Positions 15,887-23,645 of a DNA stretch of 64,000 nucleotides are shown piece by piece (position 1 is the first letter of the stretch; each line of letters starts with the position of its first letter). The translations under genes and the position numbers were made by a program. Source of the DNA: Clostridiales bacterium (GTDB taxonomy: Bacteria > Bacillota > Clostridia > Oscillospirales > Oscillospiraceae); NCBI GenBank assembly GCA_004557655.1, contig SFGJ01000006.1, positions 21,288-85,287 on the forward strand. Reading direction: 5' to 3'. The notes beneath the pieces are model-generated. The model was given only the letters and a program-made list of their open reading frames with translations. It had not been told where the DNA came from and made no database searches.

Positions 15887-16446
15887 ATTATCTGACCTTG
15901 TTTTTTGAGTTTTTCAAGACGGGTCTGTTCGCTGTAGGCGGCGGCATGGCCACTCTGCCGTTTCTGTATGATATGGCGGAGCGCCATCCGGATTGGTTCA
16001 CCGGCGGGGAGATCGCCGATATGCTGGCGGTGTCGGAGTCCACACCGGGTCCTATCGGTGTGAATATGGCCACCTTTGCGGGGTATAAGGCGGGCGGCAT
16101 CGGGGGCGCCGTGGTGGCCACACTGGGTCTTATTGTCCCCTCGGTCATTGTCATTTTACTGGTGGCACTGTTCTTGAAGAGCTTCCGCAATAATCCTGTG
16201 GTGGAGAGTGTTTTTTACGGTCTGCGTCCCGCCTCCTCCGCCATGATCGCCGCTGCCGGACTTACGGTGGTCGGCAGCACCCTGGTGCATTTCGGGAATC
16301 CCGGATGGAGCTTTTTCGACTGGAAGGCCCTCCTTCTGGCGGCAGCGCTGCTGGTTCTGACCCGGTGGGTCAAACCCACAAAGAAGCTGCATCCCATCTT
16401 GTTCATTCTTGCCTCGGCGGTGGTGGGCGTGGTGTTTTCCTTTTAA
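15883..16446 (+). CDS. Chromate transporter, second half (short-chain CHR protein)
   Basis: The 187-residue partner CHR protein has LFFEFFKTGLFAVGGGMATLPFLYDMAE and the second motif MLAVSESTPGPIGVNMATFAGYKAG, then several membrane segments. It overlaps the first half by 4 bases (ATGA), so equal synthesis is likely. A strong terminator follows immediately. Confidence 0.88.
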   Translation: MNYLTLFFEFFKTGLFAVGGGMATLPFLYDMAERHPDWFTGGEIADMLAVSESTPGPIGVNMATFAGYKAGGIGGAVVATLGLIVPSVIVILLVALFLKSFRNNPVVESVFYGLRPASSAMIAAAGLTVVGSTLVHFGNPGWSFFDWKALLLAAALLVLTRWVKPTKKLHPILFILASAVVGVVFSF

Positions 16447-16484
16447 AAAAAGCCGGATCCGGAAAACCGGATCCGGCTTTTTTT
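16445..16484. terminator. Bidirectional terminator after the chromate transporter genes
   Basis: AAAAAAAGCCGGATCCGG and CCGGATCCGGCTTTTTTT are a perfect inverted repeat with A and T runs, between convergent genes. Confidence 0.93.
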
Positions 16485-16492
16485 AAAATTTA

Positions 16493-17254
16493 TTACCGTC
16501 CCAAGGTCCAGGCCGCCGCCACGGCAATGACCTCTCTGGCCCAATAACAGGGGCCTAAAAAACGGTAGGAGCGGCAGCCCAGGGACTGGGCGTGCAGGCC
16601 GTTTCTTTCGGCATATATGGCCGGGCGGAGCTGGTGAAAATAGTCGGATGCCACGGCGATGTCCGTGGGCAGTTCGTTCTTTTTGATGATTTCGGCGGCG
16701 AAGCCGATGTTCTGCCGGGTATTTTCGGACTGATCCTCCAGATAGATACGCTTCGGCTCAATACCCCGGCGCACCAGTTCGTCCCGGATGCACTGTGCCT
16801 CGGTGATGATCTCATCGTCGGCCATACCGCCGCAGGCCACGCACACGGCGTCCGGGTGGGTGGAGAGGTAGGCATACGCGCTGTCAATGCGGTTTGCCAG
16901 CATGGGACTGGGCTGCAGTCCCCGCACCTCACAGCCCAGCACCAACACCGTGCGGGGCGTGTCGTCCTCCGGCCGGTTCAGTGCCTGTCGGATCATGCAT
17001 CCCAGTATTACATCCACGCACACAAGGCCCGCGGCGAAGAGGGCCAGCACCGTGCGCCACAGGAGGCGCCGCTTTCCCGTGAGCAGCTTCCAAAGCTGCT
17101 TTGGACGTAGCAGCATCCAAATGAAAATAAGGAAAATAAGGATTGGGAAAAACACACCCATATGGCGCACGCCCATGGTCAGCGGCAGCAGGAAAAACAC
17201 CGACAGAGCCGCGAACAAACCCGCCAGGGTATAACGTAGGATCTTATTCATCAT
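16493..17254 (-). CDS. YdcF/ElyC/SanA-like DUF218 membrane protein
   Basis: The 253-residue protein has two or three N-terminal membrane segments (about 5-30, 33-50 and 66-88). A DUF218 domain follows from about residue 100 with TVLVLGCEVRGLQPSPMLANRID, CVACGGMADDEIITEA and LEDQSENTRQNIGFA. The family is linked to envelope integrity and vancomycin tolerance in other bacteria, with no firm catalytic role. The start overlaps the end of udk by 4 bases, which shows co-transcription but not a shared function. Confidence 0.85.
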   Translation of the reverse strand: MMNKILRYTLAGLFAALSVFFLLPLTMGVRHMGVFFPILIFLIFIWMLLRPKQLWKLLTGKRRLLWRTVLALFAAGLVCVDVILGCMIRQALNRPEDDTPRTVLVLGCEVRGLQPSPMLANRIDSAYAYLSTHPDAVCVACGGMADDEIITEAQCIRDELVRRGIEPKRIYLEDQSENTRQNIGFAAEIIKKNELPTDIAVASDYFHQLRPAIYAERNGLHAQSLGCRSYRFLGPCYWAREVIAVAAAWTLGR

Positions 17255-17874
17255 GTGCCGGAGTTCTCCGCAATATGGCCGGAGATGCGCTGCATGATGA
17301 GGTCCAGAGCCACCAGATTGTGACCTCCCTCCAGCACCACGATGTCGGCATATTTCCGTGTGGGCTCCACGAACTGCTCATGCATGGGCTTGACGGTGGT
17401 GAGGTACTGCTGCACCACCGACTGCATGGAGCGGCCGCGCTCCTCTACATCCCGCAGTGCCCGGCGAAGAATGCGCACATCGGCGTCGGTCTCCACGAAG
17501 ATGCGGATATCCATCAACTTGCGCAGCTGGGGGTCGTGGAAAATCAGGATGCCCTCCACGATGACCACCGGAGCCGGCTGGATGAGCACGGTCTCATCGG
17601 TGCGGTTGTGGTCGGTGTAGGAGTACACCGGGCAGTGGATAGCGTGGCCCGCCTTCAGCTCTTTGAGCTGCTGCACCATCAGATCGGTGTCAAAGGCGTC
17701 GGGGTGGTCGTAATTCTGCTTGCAACGCTCCTCAAAGGGCACATTCTGCCGCTTGTAGTAGTTGTCATGATGGACCACGCTGATGCCGGAGCCGAAATGG
17801 GAGGCCAGGTGCTCCGTAAGAGTGGTTTTGCCGCTGCCGGTGCCGCCGGCAATGCCGATGATCATGGTATTCAT
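17251..17874 (-). CDS. udk: Uridine kinase
   Basis: The 207-residue P-loop kinase phosphorylates uridine and cytidine with a nucleoside triphosphate in pyrimidine salvage. The Walker A loop is GGTGSGKT at residues 10-17, followed by VVHHDNYYKRQ and the uridine-kinase signature NYDHPDAFDTDLM. VIVEGILIFHDPQLRKLMDIRIFV and the lid RRALRDVEERGRS come later. The start at 17874 fits family length; the longer frame would run through the -10 box. Confidence 0.94.
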   Translation of the reverse strand: MNTMIIGIAGGTGSGKTTLTEHLASHFGSGISVVHHDNYYKRQNVPFEERCKQNYDHPDAFDTDLMVQQLKELKAGHAIHCPVYSYTDHNRTDETVLIQPAPVVIVEGILIFHDPQLRKLMDIRIFVETDADVRILRRALRDVEERGRSMQSVVQQYLTTVKPMHEQFVEPTRKYADIVVLEGGHNLVALDLIMQRISGHIAENSGT

Positions 17875-17907
17875 GGGTGATGGACCTCCGAAACAACTGT
17901 TTTTTCC

Positions 17908-17936
17908 ATTATAAAAAATTGCGCGGTCAAAAGCAA
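17908..17936 (-). promoter_or_regulatory. udk promoter
   Basis: Minus strand TTGCTT (17931-17936), 17-base spacer, TATAAT (17908-17913). Confidence 0.7.
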
Positions 17937-17976
17937 GGAACAATGTAAAAAAAGGATGAATTTCCTTGTTTTTCAG

Positions 17977-18004
17977 TTGACGCGGAAATAGAAAACCGTA
18001 TAAT
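17977..18004 (+). promoter_or_regulatory. Promoter of the zinc-ribbon/BIG2 gene
   Basis: TTGACG (17977-17982), 16-base spacer, TATAAT (17999-18004). Confidence 0.65.
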
Positions 18005-18037
18005 AGAATGCAGAGAGTTTAGATGGGGGGATATGCA

Positions 18038-18805
18038 ATGCGCCTTTTGAAATGTCCTAAATGCGGAGAGATGTTCTCCGAAACATATAAATCTTGCCCC
18101 TTCTGTCAGGAGGATGAGGAGCTGCACAGCAACAAGCCCATCAAAAGAAACGGCCGGCGGACAGGCGGCGGCCGGGCCAAGCCGCAGGTGGGCGGCGTTG
18201 CGGTGGCTGTGTGCCTGGTGATGGTGCTGGGCCTGATTGCCTATACCATGTTCGGCAGTCAGATCACGGCGCTTTTTGCCGGGGAAAAGGAGGACCCCAA
18301 GCCCGCTCCGACTAAGCTGGTCATGAGCCAGACCAGCGTGGATATGACAGTGGGAAACAGCATCGTTCTTACTGCCTTCGGTGCGGATAAGATTGTTTTT
18401 TCCAGCAGCGATGAGAGCGTTGCCACAGTGGCGGCGGACGGCACGCTGCGGGCCGTGGGTGTGGGCAGTGCCGTGGTCACGGCTACCGACGGGGAGCAAT
18501 CGGCCACCTGTCAGGTGACGGTGGAGGAGCCGGCTCAGCAGCCGGAGCCGCCGGATCCGCCGGCAGAGAAGGATCTGGTGCTGCAGTCCATTTACGGCAC
18601 CTCCGGTGATATATCTATCTCTGTGGGAGAAAGCGCACCTATGGAGGTCAAGGGGACGGAGTCTGCCGTGACCTGGAGCATGGAAAACACCTCGGTGGCC
18701 ACGGTAGACAGTGACGGCACGGTGACGGGTGTTGCCTCGGGAAAGACCACCCTCACCGCCACTGTGGACGGCCAGACACTCTACTGCACCATTCGGGTGG
18801 GATAA
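18038..18805 (+). CDS. Zinc-ribbon membrane protein with two Ig-like (BIG2) domains
   Basis: The 255-residue protein starts with a zinc ribbon (CPKC at 6-9 and CPFC at 20-23), a basic linker, and one membrane segment at about 52-75. Two outside domains of the BIG2 type follow, each with the pattern SSSDESVATVAADGTLRAVG or MENTSVATVDSDGTVTGVAS. A Pro/Glu-rich linker (EEPAQQPEPPDPPAEKD) separates them. A cytoplasmic metal-binding head and an exported Ig-like tail suggest a cell-surface or sensory role, but none is known. The ATG at 18038 is chosen because GGGGGG precedes it by 7 bases. Confidence 0.75.
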   Translation: MRLLKCPKCGEMFSETYKSCPFCQEDEELHSNKPIKRNGRRTGGGRAKPQVGGVAVAVCLVMVLGLIAYTMFGSQITALFAGEKEDPKPAPTKLVMSQTSVDMTVGNSIVLTAFGADKIVFSSSDESVATVAADGTLRAVGVGSAVVTATDGEQSATCQVTVEEPAQQPEPPDPPAEKDLVLQSIYGTSGDISISVGESAPMEVKGTESAVTWSMENTSVATVDSDGTVTGVASGKTTLTATVDGQTLYCTIRVG

Positions 18806-18817
18806 ACCGCAAAATAC

Positions 18818-18847
18818 AGAGCCTTGCCTTGGGGCAAGGCTCTTTTA
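18818..18847 (+). terminator. Terminator of the BIG2 gene
   Basis: AGAGCCTTGCC (18818-18828) pairs with GGCAAGGCTCT (18833-18843), followed by a short T run. Confidence 0.8.
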
Positions 18848-18873
18848 CCGAAGAATATGGGGGGGAAACGACA

Positions 18874-19659
18874 TTGAACAGGCGAGAGCTGCTGGACAAA
18901 TTATCCGCCTCGGCGGAGGAGCGGGTGCTGCTGGGCCGCCTGTGGGACTCTTTGGAGCGCAGCCGTAGCCGCAATGTGCCGGAGGCGAGCGGATTTCTCT
19001 CCCCCCATGAGCAGGCTTTGGCCCGACGGCTGCTGCAGACTTTGGACGTGCAGGAGGGCTTCTTGCTGTGGGGCGGCTACGAGGGCGCCCAGCGGCAGCA
19101 GGCGCACTTCCTGCCCGACTGGATGGAGGGACCGGACGAATCAGCCATCCGGTGCCTGCGGTGCCGGTTTTATGAAACGGAGCATCCCACCCACCGGGAT
19201 TTTCTGGGAAGTCTCATGGGTTTGGGCCTCACCCGGGAAAAGGTGGGGGATATTCTGGTTTCTCCCCGCTGGGCGGATGTGCTGGTGGGCGGCAGCGTGG
19301 CGGACCATCTCCTGAGGGAGTTTACCAGGGCGGGCCGTGTGCCGCTGCAAGTGGAGGAGATCTCCCTCGGGGAGCTGCGGATCCCGGCCCAACAGGTGAA
19401 GCTGCTGCGGGATACGGTGGCCTCTTTGCGGCTGGACTGCGTACTGGCGGCGGGCTTTTCCGTGAGCCGTGGCGCGGCGGCGGACCTGATCCGCGGAGGA
19501 AGGACGGAGATAAACTGGATGCCCTGCGATAAGCCTGACGCGACTGTAGAGCAGGGAGACGTGCTGACGGTGCGGGGTTTGGGTAAGTGCCGGCTGGAGG
19601 AAGTGGGCGGACAGAGCCGAAAGGGCCGCACCTCAGTGACCATGAAGCGATATTTATAA
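18874..19659 (+). CDS. YlmH-like S4-domain RNA-binding protein
   Basis: The 261-residue protein matches YlmH, which binds the ribosome and has been linked to rescue of stalled translation and to division-site proteins. It has an N-terminal alpha/beta domain with FLSPHEQALARRLLQTL, and FLGSLMGLGLTREKVGDILV near residue 130. The C-terminal S4 domain (about 185-255) contains SLRLDCVLAAGFSVSRGAAADLIRGG and ends with KGRTSVTMKRYL. The start is a TTG at 18874, because GGGGGGG stands 8 bases before it and an upstream TTG lies inside the preceding terminator. The gene is here far from ftsZ, although it is often in the division cluster. Confidence 0.85.
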   Translation: MNRRELLDKLSASAEERVLLGRLWDSLERSRSRNVPEASGFLSPHEQALARRLLQTLDVQEGFLLWGGYEGAQRQQAHFLPDWMEGPDESAIRCLRCRFYETEHPTHRDFLGSLMGLGLTREKVGDILVSPRWADVLVGGSVADHLLREFTRAGRVPLQVEEISLGELRIPAQQVKLLRDTVASLRLDCVLAAGFSVSRGAAADLIRGGRTEINWMPCDKPDATVEQGDVLTVRGLGKCRLEEVGGQSRKGRTSVTMKRYL

Positions 19660-19669
19660 GGAGCGCAGT

Positions 19670-19888
19670 ATGGAGCAGAAAAAGATCGACCGCATAAATG
19701 AGCTGGCGAAAAAGGCAAAGACTCCGGAGGGGTTGACCCCCGAAGAACTGGAGGAGCGGACGGCCCTGCGGCAGGAGTATTTAGACAGTGTTCTGGGCAA
19801 TCTCCGCCGGGAGCTGGACAACACCTGGGTGGTGGATGAACACGGGAACAAAAGAAAGCTCACCCCGGGCAAGAGGCAAATGTCATAA
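19670..19888 (+). CDS. DUF896 family small protein (YnzC-like)
   Basis: The 72-residue helical protein reads MEQKKIDRINELAKKAK, then LTPEELEERTALRQEYLDSV and a polar tail. This is the complete DUF896 pattern of two helices. The family is widespread in Firmicutes and has no agreed function. It follows the YlmH gene by 10 bases with GGAG before the ATG. Confidence 0.88.
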   Translation: MEQKKIDRINELAKKAKTPEGLTPEELEERTALRQEYLDSVLGNLRRELDNTWVVDEHGNKRKLTPGKRQMS

Positions 19889-19922
19889 AAAAAAGAGGAG
19901 CCTGCGGGCTCCTCTTTTTTTT
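19889..19922. terminator. Bidirectional terminator between DUF896 gene and trigger factor gene
   Basis: AAAAGAGGAGCC and GGCTCCTCTTTT hairpin with A and T runs on both sides. Confidence 0.92.
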
Positions 19923-19923
19923 A

Positions 19924-21180
19924 TCAGATGGGTTTGGCACTGTCCACCACAATGGCTCTGGCCCGGGCCAGACGCAGGTCGTGGGTCAGCCGCTCCACGG
20001 GCAGGCTCTGCTTGAGCTGGTCGGGGGTCATGCCGTACAGGGCGGACATCTGGGTATATTTTTCCTCCAGCTCCGCGTCGGTGAACCGGATGTCTTCCAG
20101 CCGGGCGATCTCCGTCATTGCCAGTTCAAACTCCACAGAGGCCCGGGCGCCGGGCTCGGCCTGCTTGCGCAGGTCCTCCCGGGTGATGCCCGCCATGTCC
20201 AGATAGGCGTCCATGGTGGCGCCTTTGTTCAAAAGCTGCTGCTCCAGATCCCGCATAAGGCCGTCCAGCTGGCACTGGACCATGCGCTGGGGAATATCCA
20301 CCTCCATGCCGGCGATGACCTGAGCAATCAGCGCGTCGGCATAGGCATCGGCTGCCTCCTGCTGCTTGGCGTGCATGGCCTGCTCCATGATGCTCCGGCG
20401 CAGGGCGGAGGCGTTGGCACAGCCCTGTGCGGCGGCGAAGGCGTCGTCCAGCGTGGGCTTACAGCGGCGGGTGATATTATGGACCTTGATGTGGAACACG
20501 GCGTCCTTGCCCGCCAGCTCCGGTGCGTACTGCGTGGGGAAGGTGACGGCAATGTCCCGCTCATCCCCCGCGGCCATGCCGGCCACCTGCTCCTCAAAGC
20601 CGGGGATAAAGTAGCCGCTGCCCAGCAGCAGGGGATATTCCTCCGCCTTGCCGCCGTCAAAGGGCACGCCGTTGACAAAGCCCTCAAAGTCCAGCACCAC
20701 CTCGTCGCCCATGGCGGCCTTCTCCGGATGTTCCTCTATAAGATGATTCTGCAGATACTCCTCTACGGCGGCGTTGACATCGTCATCGGACAGCTCCGCT
20801 GTGGGACGGGGGGCGGACAGGCCCTTGTACTGTCCCAGCTTCACCTCCGGGTAGAGGTCAATGAGGGCGGTGAAGGTGTACCCCTCGGGGCCGATGGACA
20901 GAACATTCAGCTCCGGCGCGCCGGCCACGCTGATGTCCTCCTGCCGCACGGCCTCCACCAGCGCCACGGGGAAAGTGCTGTTTACCGCGTCCTGATAAAA
21001 CACATCATCGCCGTGCTTTTCTTCCATCTCCTGCCGGGTGGGCAGGGAACCGTCCTCCTTCTTAAACAGAGCTTTGCTCTGCTCATACGCGTCATTGAGC
21101 GCCTTTTCCCATGCATCCTTTTCCACCTGGATGGTCAATACCACCCGGCGGTTTTCTTTGTTTTCCCGATGCAGCAGCAT
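19924..21180 (-). CDS. tig: Trigger factor-like peptidyl-prolyl isomerase/chaperone
   Basis: The 418-residue protein has the three-part layout of trigger factor. There is an N-terminal domain (1-110), then an FKBP-type isomerase domain (about 150-235, with MGDEVVLDFEGFVNGVPFDGGKAE and GSGYFIPGFEEQVAGM), and a helical C-terminal domain. The ribosome-docking loop is unusual. Where most trigger factors read GFRKGKxP, this protein reads ALFKKEDGSLPTR near residue 40, with a changed spacing and no Gly-Phe-Arg. It may be a paralogue with altered ribosome binding. It stands alone, not next to clpP-clpX. Confidence 0.82.
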   Translation of the reverse strand: MLLHRENKENRRVVLTIQVEKDAWEKALNDAYEQSKALFKKEDGSLPTRQEMEEKHGDDVFYQDAVNSTFPVALVEAVRQEDISVAGAPELNVLSIGPEGYTFTALIDLYPEVKLGQYKGLSAPRPTAELSDDDVNAAVEEYLQNHLIEEHPEKAAMGDEVVLDFEGFVNGVPFDGGKAEEYPLLLGSGYFIPGFEEQVAGMAAGDERDIAVTFPTQYAPELAGKDAVFHIKVHNITRRCKPTLDDAFAAAQGCANASALRRSIMEQAMHAKQQEAADAYADALIAQVIAGMEVDIPQRMVQCQLDGLMRDLEQQLLNKGATMDAYLDMAGITREDLRKQAEPGARASVEFELAMTEIARLEDIRFTDAELEEKYTQMSALYGMTPDQLKQSLPVERLTHDLRLARARAIVVDSAKPI

Positions 21181-21215
21181 ACTGTGCTCCTCCTCAAAAT
21201 GTGACAGATAAATAC

Positions 21216-21245
21216 AGTATAATATACGCGGACCCGTTTACGCAA
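21216..21245 (-). promoter_or_regulatory. Promoter of the trigger factor gene
   Basis: Minus strand TTGCGT (21240-21245), 18-base spacer, TATACT (21216-21221). Confidence 0.5.
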
Positions 21246-21314
21246 GCGCCCGGCCCGGAATTTGTTAAAAAATAATGACAAATGCGTCCGGACTATGGCA
21301 TCCGGCGGGGAATG

Positions 21315-21323
21315 TGGTATAAT
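21315..21323 (+). promoter_or_regulatory. Extended -10 promoter of the PAP2 gene
   Basis: TGGTATAAT is a consensus extended -10 element, 37 bases before the ATG. The -35 region ATGGCA (21295-21300) is weak. Confidence 0.6.
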
Positions 21324-21359
21324 GGCAAAGCAGCAAGGACGAATTGACGGAGGGAATTC

Positions 21360-22067
21360 ATGCAAACCATCAAGCACTTCATTAATACCCACAAGCATAT
21401 GTGGTGGGGCCTTTATTTGCCGGTCTATCTCATCATGTTCTTTACCATTGAGCATTTCATAACCGACAATTACTGGGCCACCCAGACGGTCATCGACGAC
21501 TACATCCCCTTTGTGGAATATTTTGCCATCCCATATGACAGTTGGGGGCCGATGCTGTTTGTGCTGGGCGTATTCCTGATTTTGAAGGACCCGGAGAGCT
21601 TCCGGCGGTACATGTGGTTCATCGCCATCGCCTTTACAACCGCTACCATCTTCTGCGCGCTGGTGCCCAATGGGCAGGATCTGCGGCCCGAAGCAATGCC
21701 CCGGCAGAACCTCAGCTCCTGGATCCTCCAGATGACCTACGACGCCGACACCAATACAAATGTTTTTCCCAGCGTCCATGTGCTGGGCGTGGTGGCGGCC
21801 ATCTCCGCCATGTGGCATTCGCCGAAGCTGAAGCGGGTCTGGCAGATCGTCGGCACCGTTTGGTTTGTCATCATCGCGGCGTCTACCCTGCTTGTGAAGC
21901 AGCACGCCTTCATCGACCTGGCGGCGGCCTTGGTGTGGGGCGCCGTGGTCTATGTCATCGTGTATGTCATCATTGGGCATAAGAGAGATAAAATGGGTCT
22001 GCGCTGCGGCGCGGAGACAGTGGAAAAGGAGGCAGGTCATGACCATTCCCCAGACCCCGGTATTTGA
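21360..22067 (+). CDS. PAP2 superfamily membrane phosphatase/phosphotransferase
   Basis: The 235-residue protein has about five membrane segments and PAP2 motifs NVFPSVHVLG (near residue 137) and a late STLLVKQHAFIDLAAAL (near 180). The His residues and final Asp match the catalytic pattern. The first motif is weak, as in the Aur1/inositolphosphotransferase-type branch rather than in undecaprenyl pyrophosphate phosphatases. It should act on a lipid phosphate at the membrane. The gene overlaps the next regulator gene by 29 bases. Confidence 0.82.
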   Translation: MQTIKHFINTHKHMWWGLYLPVYLIMFFTIEHFITDNYWATQTVIDDYIPFVEYFAIPYDSWGPMLFVLGVFLILKDPESFRRYMWFIAIAFTTATIFCALVPNGQDLRPEAMPRQNLSSWILQMTYDADTNTNVFPSVHVLGVVAAISAMWHSPKLKRVWQIVGTVWFVIIAASTLLVKQHAFIDLAAALVWGAVVYVIVYVIIGHKRDKMGLRCGAETVEKEAGHDHSPDPGI

Positions 22068-22704
22068 CGGCATTTCGGTGGAGGAATGCAGGCGCATCTA
22101 TGACTGCTTCGGCGTGCAGGAGCGGTGCTTTAAGCCCGAGGAGCTGATCTACGACTTCGACACCGGCCGCCACACCATCGGTGTGCTGGCCACCGGCTCG
22201 GCCATTGTGGAGCGCATGGACCGGCGGGGCGACCGCACCATATTGGAGCATCTGGAGCCCGGCGGCGTGTTCGGGGAGATGCTGATGTTTCAAAATGTGT
22301 TGGGGGACAGCGTCTGCGTGTCCTGTGAAAAGACCTGCTGCGTGTGGTTTTTCCCGGAGGAAAAACTGGAGCGGCGGTGCGAGAAAAACTGTGGTCACCA
22401 CAACCGCATGATCGAGAATATGTTTCGGCTCATCAGAGACAAAGCCACGGCGCTGTCGGAGCGGGTGGAGGTGCTCAGCCGCCGCAGCATCCGGGAAAAG
22501 CTCCTGTGCTATTTTTCCCTGCAGCAGGCTAAATGCGGCGGCAGCTTTACCCTGCCCTTTTCCCTCAGCGCCCTGGCGGACTACATATCCACAGACCGCA
22601 GCGCCATGATGCGGGAGCTGAAAAAGCTCCGTCAGAGCGGCCGGGTGCGGATAGAGGGACGAAAGGTAACGATTCCCTCGGGAGATATTTTCTGGGACAA
22701 TTGA
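22039..22704 (+). CDS. Crp/Fnr family transcriptional regulator
   Basis: The 221-residue protein has an N-terminal cyclic-nucleotide-like beta barrel (about 20-115, with LEPGGVFGEMLMFQ). A C-terminal HTH follows, with SRRSIREKLLCYFSLQQ and SLSALADYISTDRSAMMRELKKLRQSGRV. Several Cys residues (VCVSCEKTCC near 92-101) are present, but not in the N-terminal spacing of the FNR iron-sulfur cluster. The ATG at 22039 follows AAAGGAGG. The effector is unknown; the linked nfnAB genes are a possible target. Confidence 0.85.
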   Translation: MTIPQTPVFDGISVEECRRIYDCFGVQERCFKPEELIYDFDTGRHTIGVLATGSAIVERMDRRGDRTILEHLEPGGVFGEMLMFQNVLGDSVCVSCEKTCCVWFFPEEKLERRCEKNCGHHNRMIENMFRLIRDKATALSERVEVLSRRSIREKLLCYFSLQQAKCGGSFTLPFSLSALADYISTDRSAMMRELKKLRQSGRVRIEGRKVTIPSGDIFWDN

Positions 22705-22729
22705 CGAAACTGAGATTTGATGGTAAAAT
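22701..22729 (+). promoter_or_regulatory. nfnAB promoter
   Basis: TTGACG (22701-22706), 17-base spacer, TAAAAT (22724-22729). The -35 overlaps the stop codon of the Crp-like regulator. Confidence 0.6.
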
Positions 22730-22801
22730 ACATCCGAAGCAGATTTCCGGCAAGTAAGACTGCATATTTCCGAAATACTCAATGAGGAAGGAAGAGAGCG
22801 T

Positions 22802-23644
22802 ATGTACCGCATTGTTACGAAAAAAGCCCTGAAGCCTACCGTGATCCTGTATGAGATTGAGGCGCCTATGGTGGCCAGGAAGGCTCAGCCCGGCCAGTTC
22901 ATCATCCTGCGTGTGGATGAAAACGGCGAGCGTATCCCCATCACCATCCACGATTATGATCGGGAGAAGGGTACCGTCACCATCATCGTGCAGACTGTGG
23001 GTGCCACCACCGAGAAGCTCAGCCACAAGGAGCAGGGTGATTGCCTGCATGACTTCGTCGGACCTCTGGGCAAGCCCACCGAGACCGAGGGGAAGAAAAA
23101 GGTCTGCGTGGTGGGCGGCGGCGTGGGCTGCGCCATTGCCTATCCCGTGCTGAAGAAGTTCCACGACTGCGGTGCCGAGGTGCACGCTGTGGTGGGCTTT
23201 AAGAATAAGGACGTTGTCATTCTGGAAGACAAGTTCAGGGCGGTTTCCTCCGTGCTGAAGGTCTGCACCGACGACGGCTCCTACGGCCAGAAGGGTCTGG
23301 TCACCGAGGCGCTCAAGGAGCTGTTGGACGCCGGCAATGTGTACGATGAGATATTTGCCATCGGCCCCATGGTGATGATGAAGTTCGTCAGCAAGACCAC
23401 CGAGCCTTACGGCGTGCCCACCACCGTGTCCATGAGCCCCATTATGATCGACGGCACCGGTATGTGCGGCGGCTGCCGCTTGACTGTGGGCGGCGAGACC
23501 AAGTTCGCCTGCGTGGACGGCCCGGACTTTGACGGCCACAAGGTAGACTGGGATCTGGCGGTCAAGCGCAACCAGATGTATCATGACTTTGAGGTACATA
23601 AGCACGAAGAGGCTTGCAACCTCTTTCAGAAGGAGGTAATGTAA
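22802..23644 (+). CDS. nfnA: NADH-dependent ferredoxin:NADP+ oxidoreductase, small subunit (NfnA/SudB)
   Basis: The 280-residue flavoprotein has an FAD-binding barrel (1-95, KPTVILYEIEAPMVARKAQPGQF) and an NAD-binding half with VCVVGGGVGCAIAYPVLK near 105. A C-terminal 2Fe-2S cysteine set lies in GTGMCGGCRLTV and FACVDGPDFDGH. This is the NfnA subunit, which with NfnB couples NADH, NADPH and reduced ferredoxin by electron bifurcation in clostridia. It may also serve as a glutamate-synthase-like or sulfide dehydrogenase subunit. The next gene starts 1 base later. Confidence 0.88.
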   Translation: MYRIVTKKALKPTVILYEIEAPMVARKAQPGQFIILRVDENGERIPITIHDYDREKGTVTIIVQTVGATTEKLSHKEQGDCLHDFVGPLGKPTETEGKKKVCVVGGGVGCAIAYPVLKKFHDCGAEVHAVVGFKNKDVVILEDKFRAVSSVLKVCTDDGSYGQKGLVTEALKELLDAGNVYDEIFAIGPMVMMKFVSKTTEPYGVPTTVSMSPIMIDGTGMCGGCRLTVGGETKFACVDGPDFDGHKVDWDLAVKRNQMYHDFEVHKHEEACNLFQKEVM

Positions 23645-23645
23645 C

